Of a stretch of DNA of 64,000 nt, positions 11,430 through 22,850 are shown in pieces (positions within the stretch are counted from its first letter, which is position 1; every line of letters begins with the position of its first letter). The stretch is taken from assembly GCA_011009095.1 (NCBI GenBank), contig VTPC01000965.1:110894-174893 (forward strand), written 5' to 3'. Made by a program: the position numbers and the translations under genes. Under the pieces are notes generated by a model. That model was not told the origin of the DNA. It searched no databases and worked only from the letters and a program-made list of their open reading frames with translations. The DNA comes from Ignelater luminosus (Eukaryota; Arthropoda; Insecta; Coleoptera; Elateridae).

Positions 11430-12425
11430 CAGCTAACTACATTATTCGGTAGTTTGCTGATAGAGATGTGAATGAGCTTACAATGGGTGTAGCTGATTAA
11501 GGGTAAAGCTGGTTTTTGGATTATTGGGGAATTGGAAAGTCATAGGAAGTTAAAACTGTATGCAGACAACGAAAGCACCAACGCTTTCCAGGATGTCCTC
11601 CGTCTCTGGGGTCAGATTGTCGACGTTACCAAGAGTATTTGGCGTACTGTTCTTTGTTTTGAGCAACTTTCGGAATCCTAGACGCGTTTCTGGAGGAGGA
11701 ATACACGAAAAGGTGAACGATTTTCTAGTAAATATCAGAAATTGATAAGATTTAGGTGATTTACAGTTTAAAAAATCTACTAGTAATTCCATTTTGTTTT
11801 TGAACGCTTCCCGTACAGCGGTTTTTTTTGTCGGTTTGTATAAGTGCAGAACGCTTTCAGAGAATTTTATTCTAGAATGTACTATTGATAAACCACACAT
11901 ATAGCATGTTTGTGTGTATATAGTACCTGTGACACCATTACGCATTTTGCCATCTATCATGGTAAATGATAACTTGCTTTCCACTATCGTTATGTATTAC
12001 AGTTTTCTGAAGTGCATTAATTTGACTTTTTATGTATTGAATTTCTCAAAGAACGAACTTTATGCGAATGAACCGACAGTATCGAGGTGAGAATAAAGTT
12101 GGGTTTTGCCAAACCACTCCTTCTTGTCCAGCTATCTCTGTTGCACGTTGTAAATAAACAAAAGGGTTTTGAATAATGTTTCCATCACTTTTAGAGCCGT
12201 TGGTAAATTTTTGTTTATACTGACTTTGTTGAGAACCGTCACATCTCCATTTCAACAAATGTAAGTCGTAGATTTTGTTTTCCTCTAATCGTTAATTCTT
12301 TTAAAACGTCTTATACACAATCGCTTAACTGTACGGTTCAGTAGCGGCTGTAAATCCAATTCGACGCAAGTTGATGTCGCTCTCTACAATTCACGTGGTG
12401 GGTAACATTCACGGATATCTAAATT
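11430..12425 (-). pseudogene. Transib-like (RAG1-family) transposase relic
   Basis: Reading the minus strand from about 12,420, pieces appear in order. They are ECYPP; LQPLLNRTVKRL; LKWRCDGSQQSQYKQKF (12,258-12,208), whose CDG aspartate at 12,238-12,240 matches the first catalytic Asp block; VVWQNPTLFSPRYCRFIR; EIQYIKSQINALQKTVI after a stop; FTMIDGK (Asp near 11,953, second catalytic block) and QTCYMC; GLSIVHSRIKFSESVLHL; and a degraded HCKLIH block near 11,480. From memory of the family, this order is that of the transposase core shared by Transib and RAG1. The third acidic block is not readable. There are stops, at least one frameshift near 12,000, and a gap after CYMC where a zinc-ligand stretch is expected. 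The superfamily name is from memory and needs a profile search; that it is an old insect transposase is more secure. Confidence 0.65.
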
Positions 12426-12714
12426 TGTCAGCTTGTCTGGTTACTGTCTTCACGTCAAGTGCACGTTGCAAGATTTCTTTAAGGGGCCCTTGAACTCAAT
12501 GGCATAGCAACGTTATCACCGAGGATCTGCCTCTGACTAAACGTTTGGGGGACCACGAACTGCGAGGCTCTAATATGCATCATTGAGTATATCGAGGAAT
12601 ATATGCATCTTCTGTGTTAACAATTGAGAAGGGGTACCGAAATATCAACTTGCTGCAGTGAGTCACTATAGCGTGGATATGCACTCACCCCACATTCCAG
12701 AAAATTGAATTGTA
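12426..12714. other. Possible upstream part of the transposase relic, otherwise unrecognised
   Basis: The minus strand near 12,490-12,430 reads ILQRALDVKTVTRQADKFRYP, cut short of any landmark I can confirm. I see nothing else. No terminal inverted repeat was identified. Confidence 0.3.
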
Positions 12715-15290
12715 CGAAAACCCTGAAGGGCCAATGTAAAATATTTCTTAACTAGAAATTTTCAGTTGCTACGTGGAAATCTCCAACTGATAACTGCCCA
12801 TTTCTAGATAGCAATTGCAAAATCTTCAAATGACAACTGGAGATCTTCAGATGATTTGTATATTTCCAGTTGTCGTTTAAAGATTTTCAGTTGTCATCTG
12901 GAGATTCTCAGTTGAAGAGAAATTTACATTGGCCTTTCGGGGCTTTTGTAGATGATTTTCAGTTCTTATCTAAAAACTCTCAGCTGTCATTTGGAAACTT
13001 CCTATTAGAAAATATTGGAAATTTTTATTTGGCATTTCCAGCTCTGTACGAAAGTCCCAAAGGGCCAATGTAAAATTTTTTCAACTGAAAAATTTTTAAA
13101 TAGAAAGAAATTTCCAGTGGATAACTGGGAATTTCCAGATAACAACTGGAAATTACCTAGGAAAACATCAAAGGGCAAATGTAGATTTTCTACTAACAGA
13201 AAATGTTTAGATCACAACTCGAAATTTTCAAATGAATACTGAGAATTTCTGTTTTTTTTCTTTCTCCTGGCTTGAAACTGGAAGTTTCTAGATAACAAAT
13301 TTCCAGATGACAACTTCATTCACGAAATTCACAAAAGCCCCGAAGAGCTAATAAAGATTTCCAGATAACAAGTGAGAATTTCCAGATGATAGGTGGAAAT
13401 AACAACTGGGAATTTCAAATATTTTTTAATAAGAAGTTGCTAAATGGTAACAAGGTTTTCTAAAACAACTAGAAGTTTTCAGAGAACAACTGAGAATTAC
13501 CCAGATAATAACTGAGATTTCCATTACAAGTGGAGATCTCCAGTCGTCGTTTGGAAATTTGCAATTTGGACATTTTCAATTGGAAAGGTTTTACATTGGC
13601 TCTATCGGGGCTTTTATAGATAGGTGGAAATGACAACTGGAGATTTTCAACATTTTCTAGTAGGAAGTTGTCTAATGATAACTGGATGTGTCCAGAAAAC
13701 AACTAGAAGTTTTCAGACAACCGCTAGAAATTACCTACGGAAACCCGGAAGGGCCAATGTAGATTTTCTATTATCTGGAAATTTCCAGATGACAACTCGG
13801 ACATTTCAAATGAAAACTGAAAATTTTCGTTTTCTCTTTCTCTTGACTAGGAACTGGAAGTTTCTAGATAAAAACTAGAAGTTTTCAGATAACAACTAAA
13901 AACTCCTAGATGAGAACTCAAAATGTTCAGATGATGAGTTGAGATTTTCAGATGACAACTCGGAATATTCAAATGAAAACTGGAAATTTCTGTTTTTTCT
14001 TTCTCTTGACTTAGAACTGGAAGTTTCTAAATAAAAACTAGAAGTTTTCAGATAACAACTAAAAACTCCTAGATGAGAACTCAAAATGTTCACATGATGA
14101 GTTGAGATTTGCAGGTGACATCTCAGAATTTTCAAATGAAAACTGAAAATTACTGTTTTTTCCTTTCTCTTGACTTAAAACTGGAAGTTTCTAGATAAAA
14201 ACTAGAAGTTTTCAGATAACAACTAAAAATTCTCAGATGAGAACTAAAAATCTCCAGATGATGAGTTGAGATTTTCAGATGACAACCTCGGAATTTTCAA
14301 ATGAAACTTGAAAATTTCTGTTTTTTCTTTATCTTGGCTTAGAAATGGAAATTCTAGATAACAACCACAAGTTTTCAGATAACAACCAGAAGTTTTCAGA
14401 TGAGAACTAAAGATCTCTAGATGATGAGTTGAGTTTTTCAGGTGACAACTCGGAATTTTCGAATCACAACTGAAAATTTCTGTTTTTTCTTTCTCTTGTC
14501 TTAGAACTGGAAGTTTCTAAATAAAAGCTAGAAGTTTTCAGATAACAACTAAAAACTACCAGATGAGAACTAAAAATCTTCAGGTGACGAGTTGAGATTG
14601 TTAGGTGACAGCTGGATTCATGAAATTCACGAAAGCCCTGAAGAACCAATGAAATTTTTTTAACTGGAGATTTCTAAATGACAACTGAAAAATTGCAAAT
14701 GCCAATTGGAAATATTCAGTTCTCATCTGGAAATTTCCAGTTAAATAAGATTCTTTTCTGGTCCTTTATGGCTTTAATAGAAATTTCCAAATAGCAACTG
14801 AAATTTCCTAATAATAACTGGAAATCTCTACTTGCCATATGAAAACTTCAATTGTCATCTGGAAATGTCTAGTTATCTGTTGCTAATTTCCAGTTGTCAG
14901 TTGGAAATTTCCAGTTATAAGAAATTCTACATTGGCCCTTCGAGGCTTTGATAGATAATTTTCAGTTGTTATCTGAAAACTGCTTGTTGTTTTATGGAAA
15001 CTTTCTATTATTATTTGGAAACGTCCTACTAGAGAATATTGGAAATTTCCAATTGTCATTTCTACCTATCTAAGAAAGCCCCGAAGGGCCAATGTAATTT
15101 TTGTTTGTAACTGGAAATCTTCTAAGCGTAACTGCAAATTTTCAAATGATAACTGAAAATCGTCACTTATAATATGAAAATTCCAGTTGTTATGTGGAAA
15201 TTTTCCGTTACCATTTGAAAGCTTGTTATGAGAAAATATTAGAAGTTTCCAGTTGTTATCTGAAATCTTCTTCTTCGAGGCTTTCGTAAA
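12715..15290. repeat. Complex satellite with nested and two-orientation units
   Basis: The smallest unit is about 20 bp, of the type AACTGGAAATTTCCAGATGAC. A perfect 14 bp palindrome CTGGAAATTTCCAG is at 14,727-14,740. Between about 13,840 and 14,600 a higher-order unit repeats five times: the TCTTGACTTAGAACTGGAAG-type block is at 13,841, 14,004, 14,168, 14,332 and 14,494, giving a period of about 162-164 bp. A second marker, CCGAAGGGCCAATGTAAAAT, occurs in both orientations. Forward copies are near 12,721, 13,060, 13,745 and 15,076, and reverse copies near 12,926, 13,590 and 14,930. ORFs here of 61-84 codons are low-complexity shadows. Confidence 0.85.
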
Positions 15291-18200
15291 CTTACTCTTG
15301 AAAAATGTGGCGGGATTTTCTTAAATGTGAGAAATATGTAGGAAGATCCAATTAAATTTGTGTCTTCCTCCCATCACATCGTGTGAAGTATTCAATAGAA
15401 AACACAATGTTAAGTTAATTGTTATTTTAGCAATATCAGGTATAAGAGATATACAGATTATGTATAATCATTTTGTCTGCATATTTGACGATTTTTAGTG
15501 CACATGAATCCGGTCTTTAGTTGTATTTCTGTACATGTTAAATCTTTTTTTGTGTACCTTTGAACGCAATAACAATATAATGCAAAATTATCTGTATGTG
15601 GACCATGCAATGCCTGTATCTGTATGTTGAAACAACGCATAAAATCACTAGACCATATAACATTATCTAGATACCTTCGAGGAAGGAATCCAATCCGGAA
15701 ATTTCACAAAAACGCTTAAGATCGCAAATATTTGCAAAATAATGTAAACAGATTTGACAAAGTTAAAAGTGCAGAGTAAGTGAGGGTCAAGTTATCAATA
15801 AGCCAGAGTTTCCTATTGCTTAGCTAACGAACAACAAAAGACGAGGATGAGTGCCCCCATCCCTTGTCTATTCTGAAAAATGTTAGTTATAGCAGACGGT
15901 TAAATTGAGAAATTTTTATTATTTTCGGAATAAAGTAGTTTGCTATTCTGTTCACAGATATCTCTTCATTTTGAGGTTATTAACTGAAAAGAAAATCAAA
16001 GTTTATAATTTACAGTTGATCATAGGTAGTTTTTATAAACTTTCTAAAGTGCAAAAGACAGAAATTTGTTTATCTTTAATGTACGCTAATGTGCAACATC
16101 ATGAATACAGTACTTTATGTTTAGAAACCATCATAATTTATAAACAATAGAAAATAAGCAATTAAGTAAAATAAACAATGAGCACCTGTGTGGTTTACCT
16201 TATTGCATATACGGTATCTAAAGACTACAATTTTAAAAGATAACAAGCGCATAAAGTTTGTATGCATATCATTATTGTTTTTACTTTTTTTTTGTTTAAT
16301 TTTCACAAATAATAATTTTATTATATCGTATCAGGTAGGTTCAACATAACAATTTGTTGTTATTTAATGAAAGTTCAGAGGAGAATTGCTCTCTACACTA
16401 CCTGAATTCTGAAACATTTTTATTCTGGAAGTTTAGTATTTTTTGTTTTAGTTTTCATTCATAACTGAAATGCTAATTATATTATAATTAATACGAACAC
16501 TTCCATTTCAAATAAGGTCATATTTAATAATACAATACGGTTCAATTAAACAATAAATAGCCAACTAGAGGATCTAAATAATTGGAGGCGTGGGAAATCA
16601 CTTCTTACGAACAAGAAGCAATAATTTTCGGTGTGATACAATTTACAGCGTCCTTGTGTATTGTAAATTCAAGATCTGGCCAATTTAATCGAAGTCGTGA
16701 GGCTTCCATCTTTGCCTCGCAATTATCTACCAGCATCTCCTTAAGTCTGTACTAGAAAATAAATTAAGTTAATGTTCAATTACAGTCTTTAAATTCGTTG
16801 TAGTAGAAGCTACCTTGAATTTAGCCGCAGTTCGCACTTTATAATCTTGTATTTTAAATTTATTTAAATTGACTATGTTGGATACTTAAACAACTGCCTA
16901 CACTCGTTTGTTCTTTTCTAGAAAATTTACTACCCGCAGTTGAAGTTGTTTTAATGGAATTATTATTATTATTATTTCTCTGATGCTACAAATGCATTCT
17001 ACTAGCATAGTGTGACTTAACCAAAACTGAACTTTTCGATTAAAAGTTTTGGTAACGCGACGTAAAATTCATTAATCTTCAAAATTGGCACGCACAGTCA
17101 TTATAAGATTAATTTTATTAAACTTGTATTACAAACCCGTTGTAATAAGTTCGTGTGAAAAGTGCCAAAAGCAGGAGCTTTTGTAGTATGGCATTATTGT
17201 TTATCTGGAAAATTGACGTCAAACGCACCCGCTGTCATAACTTAAAAGTTATAAAGCTGAACTTATATCGCTTGCGAAAGTATCTTTTTGTAAACGTTTG
17301 TATAAGTCTAAAAAAACTATTTTACGTTTGGAAAATACAACAAAACAGCTTTTAAACATAAATATTAACAATCAGTAACTTATAGATTTTTCTGTCATAT
17401 ACTAGCTGTTGTTAAATTTGAGTTTCGTATTTGTAGAATGATCAACTTTTTAACAAAATGAACAAATAGATGAGAGTTTCCGTTAAGCTATAGTTCGTTC
17501 ATTCTAGATTCACTTTACGTTTCATCTACTATGTTACGACTTATCTTGCTTTTAATTAGAGCGACGAGAAGTATGTGCATGTATTAAAGCCATAATCACA
17601 TCGAATATCTAAATACTATCCTGCAAAAAATACATTGTCATGTACAACTGTAGAATTGCTTCTGTTATATTTCTATTTCGGCATATGCGTAACTAAAATG
17701 GTTCTGCGACCTTTGCGGTGCTTGAGGGCTTGAATATATCCAGCTTCGATCTGCAAAATTAATAAACGACTCCTTTCCTAATTTATTGTTTGTAGAACAG
17801 TCACTTCATATCATGCTAAGATCGATCAGTCAGGTTGTCAGGATCAATGCAACATTGCCGGCTAGTCTTTTTGCAAGTCGGATTGTATAGTCTACTCTGA
17901 GTTTAAAGGCTACGAAAAAATAAAAAAGTCACAATATTGCAGCTACATCAGAAATGAGCAAACTTACCTCCCGGCGCCGAATGGTCTTCTTTTCTATAAT
18001 AACTAATTTAGCTATTGATGTTGAGGTTTTTTCAATGAAATCTTCAAGGTTGGTTATTGGGGCCAGATCATTTCAAAGCAGATATCAACAGGCTTCCTTG
18101 TAATTAGTTTGTTTTTTGTCGTGGAAATTTCTTATAAACATGAAAAAAGCCCAAAATGCAAATATTCCAGAATGCTGTTTGCTCCTTCAACCATCAATAC

Positions 18201-19440
18201 AGTTACGGGTAGCGCCCATCAACTCTTGCAGCCACTTTTAGCTTTTCTTGACTAGCTGGCCCTTCTGCGGGACATGATCATCGCCTCCTCTTCCACTCAG
18301 GTTCTCGAGCCTGAGGTTCCTAGGACCTGCCTTACTCTATAGGTATCCAAATCCAAAATTTTCTGCTTAGCAAACTGAAGCGTCTTAATTCCGAATTCCT
18401 ACATATAATCGCATAAATTTATCATCCATCCATATCGATACAATAGCCAATAACTCCATAAAAGAAACCGTACTTTCAACCTTCTCCAGTCTCGATGTCA
18501 TCCGTCCATTCACCAACTGGCTGCGTTCAGCTGCCAAACATAACATCTACATCGGGCTGGAGAGAAACTCTAAAGCTCCTAGAGCCTTTGTTCACTTCGA
18601 AAAGTAAACTCTCATTGAATGATCATGATAAGCGTAAGGTGATTCCCTTACTATTCCCAGATTGTGGAAATTTTAGTAGACATAGGTATAGAGTTTCTTG
18701 GGAAAATATACGTTGATAGAAAAACGACTGTAAAAGTCCAACGTAGGTTGTTCCAGGAGATGGAACTGGGGCCACTCAGTAAGCAGTCATCACACTATAC
18801 CAACTGGGATCTATGAAAATTGTTCGGTATCACAGGTGTTTGACATTTTTTTCTATTTCTTATCTCGCTGCAATAATGGTGATGCAAGATTTGTTGCAGT
18901 AACGATAATTTTTTCTTGTAAAACAGATCTCCTTTGATCTAAGTCAATTTGACTGGCACGGGTCTGAAAAATTGTAAATCAGATTCTCTAAAGGACTAAC
19001 TTTAAACTTATAATGAATCCCAAATTTGTTGACGATTATTCTTCGTTAGACTACTTTGTTTATTATAATCGATATGCAACCAAAATATCTTTGACGAGCA
19101 TAAAACCAGAAGCTCCGACGTATTGTATTCATTCTTACTGGTAGAATATTATTGGAAGACCAATAACTGGAACATGTCAAGCCGTAAAATAGAAAGAGAA
19201 AAGTAAATGGTAAACAATCACATTGTGGACTTAATTCGCGTTGGCGGATCTTGGACGACTAATAGAGCCGCTGCCTAGGAGACAGTCACATCATTTTCTC
19301 GGTGCTACGTATTGCTGTGCGAGGCCTCATCTGAGGCTATTCTTCTGTGCATAGTGTTGCGTGGTGGATACCGCTATTTTTCTGGTTTGTATTTGTGATG
19401 GGCGCTTTGAACTCCTACTGGTTTTAGAAGGCTTTACCGT
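15291..19440. other. AT-rich sequence, nothing recognised
   Basis: No coding family, RNA gene or clear repeat seen except a short ATT run at about 16,959. A less AT-rich patch at 18,200-18,720 contains a 73-codon + ORF (18,495-18,716) with no motif I know. The patch at 19,240-19,440 is also less AT-rich and unexplained. Confidence 0.45.
16959..16976 (+). repeat. (ATT)n microsatellite
   Basis: About six ATT units in a row. Confidence 0.85.
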
Positions 19441-19442
19441 CG

Positions 19443-19504
19443 GTCTGTCCTTCCCGTATTAATTGACAACTCCGTCTGTCCTTCCCGTATTAATTGACAA
19501 CTCC
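19443..19504 (+). repeat. 31 bp perfect tandem duplication
   Basis: A 31 bp unit beginning GTCTGTCCTTCCCGTATTAA occurs twice without a mismatch (19,443-19,473 and 19,474-19,504). It is followed by a GTCTGTCTGTCG run that starts a third copy. The perfect identity points to a recent slippage event or an assembly effect. Confidence 0.92.
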
Positions 19505-19945
19505 GTCTGTCTGTCGCTTTAAAAAATTCATGTTTATTGCAAAGTATGAACGTCTCCTTTCTAAGAAAAGTCCCATTTCCGTTGAATCCCTTTCAGTTCC
19601 TTTTTTAAAAATAAATATAAGCTTTGTTTGTTTTCCTAGAATTTGAGTTTTATTCTATTATTAAATAATTTCTTTCCGCCACTAAGTTACCTTGGCGCTG
19701 AAAAATTCTGGTTTTTTTTCAGCAACAGTATAAAAAGAGAAGATGAAGAAGTAGAATCAGCAAAAAGGGCTTTGCAAACTTTATGGATGTTGTGTTTTTT
19801 TTTTCACTTGTAGATTAAATGAGAAGAACCAGGCGCTTGATTTTACACAGATCAGGAATTGAAATAAAAAGAGACATAGAAATTAAAGTTTTCTAAAACC
19901 TTTAAATTAAATTGATTATTGTAGGATTAGCTAGTTACTCTCTTA
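19505..19945. other. No recognised feature
   Basis: AT-rich sequence between the tandem duplication and the 3' end of the LINE on the minus strand. Confidence 0.45.
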
Positions 19946-20393
19946 CTTGGTCGGTGACCCTTCTACCGTCAAGTGTAGGACGAAAACAGAATGTCTTCTC
20001 CTGGGTTCGGTCGCGGGCAGCCACTTGAGCGTTCGACTAGTTTGTGCTACGCTTCAGCAACAAGCTGTTGATGTTGTCCATCCAGGTCACTCTGCGTCCC
20101 CATCGTGAACGCCTACTCAGATTCTGGCTTCCATGGCGTGCCCCGGGAATCGAGAGTCCTCCATACAAACAACATGGCCAAACCACCTTAGCTGAGAGCT
20201 GTGGATTAAATCAATCGCAGCATTCACATTTAGAAAATCCCGAATAATTTGGTTGCGGATCCTGTCTCTTTCAGTTATGCCTGAAACTGGTCGCAAGAAC
20301 CTCATTTCTTGAGCCTGAATTCTGTTGTTGCGTTTAGATAAGTTTTAAAATTGAAACAAATTTTGACTTGCACACAGGCATTTTCATTTTCTC

Positions 20394-20624
20394 CTATACT
20401 TCTCGCTTTTGCAGGAACTTTGAGTTAACCGAATAAAACATTCTTCCTGCTGCTTCAGTTCGGGAATTTATTTCGCTGTTTATTTTTCCATCACTTGCTG
20501 TATTAACTCCAAGGTATTTGAAGGCTTCGACTTGCTCCAAATTCTGACCGCAGGCCATGATTTTATGAGTGATCGATCGCCTCGAGACAAACATTGTCTT
20601 GAACTTGAACGCACTAAGTTTCAT
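20394..20624 (-). pseudogene. RT C-terminal segment of the 20-22.8 kb LINE
   Basis: An open 76-codon piece lies directly after the YADD block. It contains FVSRRSI, an EQVEAFKYLGV block and DGKINSEINSRTEAAGRMF, which is the usual connection from RT thumb to C-terminus in RTE-like elements. It has no start of its own. Confidence 0.8.
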
Positions 20625-22328
20625 GTTTCTCCTGTTTAGGTATCAGATCACACAATTAAGATTGAACTGAAGATTTTCGCTTGAATCTACAGGACCCAAT
20701 CGTCAGCGTAAAGGAAAACATTTATACTCATTGCTCTTAATCTCCAGTTAACAACGAAGTATCAGCCTAAGCGTTTGCGGCTTCTTAGAATATCATCCAT
20801 TAGAATTATAAACAGAAGAGGGCTGATAATATCTCCTTGTCGAACTCCTACTGTAGTATAGACCTCATCTGAAGTACAGTCTCGGATTCTAACACAGTTC
20901 CTACAACTTTTGTACTTACTTTGAATCCTTCTTATAAGGTCTTGGTCAACATTCTTTTCCTTCAGAGCCCGCCACAGTTCGGATCACGGCACTCTATCAA
21001 ACGCCTTTTTCAGGTCATAAAAACAAGCGTGAAGTTCCTTGTCGTACTCTATAACTGTTTTACTAATTTGTGTAAACATAGAAATCAAGTCTTGTGTGCT
21101 TCTTGCTGGACGGAATCCAGCCTGTGCTTTGTGAATCTGTGATGTCAAATGTGATTCCAGAATTCTGCTGTAGATTTTACCAGGTATACTTACTTCTTAA
21201 AAAGAGGCACTATAACGAATATATCCCAGTCTTTAGGGATTTGGCATGTACTCCATGCGAGTCTAAATACTCTCAGAAACATGTCTTCACTAGTTTGGTC
21301 CATGTTCTTGATCATTTCCGGTGCTATTTTGTCTAACCTGCCGCCTTGCCTAATTTAGTTTTACGGATGCCATTCCTCATTTCTTCCTCTGTGATTTCTG
21401 CTTTCGGTTGGACATGCTCTTTTGGTTCCTGTTCACTAACTATGAATGACAGAGATGCATTGCATTGCTTCATTATATCTTCCTCTTTAGTGAGTAGGCG
21501 GACATAGCTCTTTATTCTCCTTCTTCATGTTCTTAATAATTTTATAGAAAAGCTTTTGGTTTTCTCCAGTGCTCACTTCCAGAAAATTTTCAATCTTTCT
21601 TGTTTGCAATTCTTATCATTACTTTAACTTTTCCCCTTTGCTGAGTGTAGTGCTCACATGCTGAACTTTGCTCAGAATGAGAATGTCCTTCAGTAGCTAA
21701 GTACTCCTTCTACTTTTCTTTCGTTAATTTAACTTCCGCCTTTACTTCTTTATTCTACCAGCGAGTACTTTCCTGTCCAGCTCTTCCAAATCTCACTGTT
21801 CCACAAACGTCTGTTACGGCTCTCAGCATGTTTGCTTGAAATTATTCCAGGCCACTTCCAGGCAGCTTTCCTTCTTCCAACCTTGAATATTTGCCGCTTC
21901 TTTCTCTGTTTTGATTTGAAATAGTTCTTGTTGTTCTAGGCTTTCAAGTTTCCAAACTTTTATTTTCTCGGCCACTTTTGCTTTCTTCTTCTTTCTTTGA
22001 TTTTGCATTTGTTGGATTGCTTTGTTCATCACTAAAAGGTAGTGATCGCTTCCTATCTCAGGACCTCTTTTAACCTTAATGTTTCTAATTTTCGGCAGAT
22101 CCTGCTAATTTACTAGAATATAATCGATAATTGGTTTTTCTTTTCTTGAAGCTACCTCTCTCGTGATTTTGTGGATAGTTTTGTGGGGAAACATTGTTTT
22201 AAGTTCCGCAAGCTGATTAGCTATACAAAATTTGAGTAATCTTTGACCATTATCGTCCATAATCATCCCAGGATTTTCTGATAGCCTTCAACGTCATTAC
22301 CAACTCTCCCGTTAAAGTCCAACCACAA

Positions 22329-22691
22329 TTAAGTCATTTTGATTTTCGTAGTCTGTAATTCTTGATACAATTCATCTTTTATCTTGGCTAGATTATCTTC
22401 ATTAGGTCCGTATGCAGTCACTATCATACTGAACTTTCCTTTTCCTTCCCCCTCAAGTGATAAACACATTAATCGTTCAATTATAAATTTCCAATTCTTG
22501 ATTTTCTTAATGTGGTCTTTGTGTTCTAAGCAGGTGATTCCTGATCGGACCCTTTCATGCAGAGGAACGGCGTAATAGTACAGTAGGAAACCATCTGTCA
22601 GCTGCTTGCACCTACTACTTTTCATCTTAGTCTCAGTTAGATTAATTACCGAAATTTTCAAATTTCCTACTTCTTGCATAAGCTCTTGCAT
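22329..22691 (-). pseudogene. Endonuclease N-terminal half of the 20-22.8 kb LINE
   Basis: This 120-codon open piece carries LTETKM (catalytic Glu region) and TAYGPNEDN, typical of apurinic-like endonucleases that nick the target for reverse transcription. It continues, after frameshifts, into the DFN and SDHYLL blocks downstream. Confidence 0.82.
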
Positions 22692-22850
22692 GCTCCTTGC
22701 GCGACAAACTTCTCACATTCCATGTAGCATAATTCACAAGTCCATTTCTACGCCAAATCATTGGCGTTGTAATCCGTCCCGGTTTCTTGCTTTTCTGTCT
22801 TCTTGTAATTAGTAAAATCCGAATATGCGAGGGATTGGTCTATAGCACCC

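Larger units (their letters stand above)
19946..22850 (-). mobile_element. RTE-like LINE, long but broken (minus strand)
   Basis: Minus-strand reading gives an ordered endonuclease-RT polyprotein. TWNVRSL is near 22,725. VINLTETKM follows in the 22,691-22,329 ORF, with the endonuclease Glu. LDFNGRVG is near 22,300 (Asp kept, frame shifted by one base). EIGSDHYLL is near 22,045. RT motif A, ACFYDLKKAFDRVP, is near 21,030-20,990 and is followed by a stop. TTVGVRQGDIISPLL is near 20,850, LYADDW at 20,699-20,713, AFKYLGVNTASDG in 20,624-20,394, then LRWFGHV in 20,305-20,117, and GRRVTWMDN with a short tail to about 19,950. Both catalytic centres are still legible. Many stops and shifts make it inactive. 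The 5' limit is uncertain. Confidence 0.9.

Noticed and set aside
12715..15290. kappaB/Dorsal-type binding sites (GGAAATTTCC)
   Set aside because: The motif is just the seed of a satellite repeat and lacks the exact consensus. No enhancer context.
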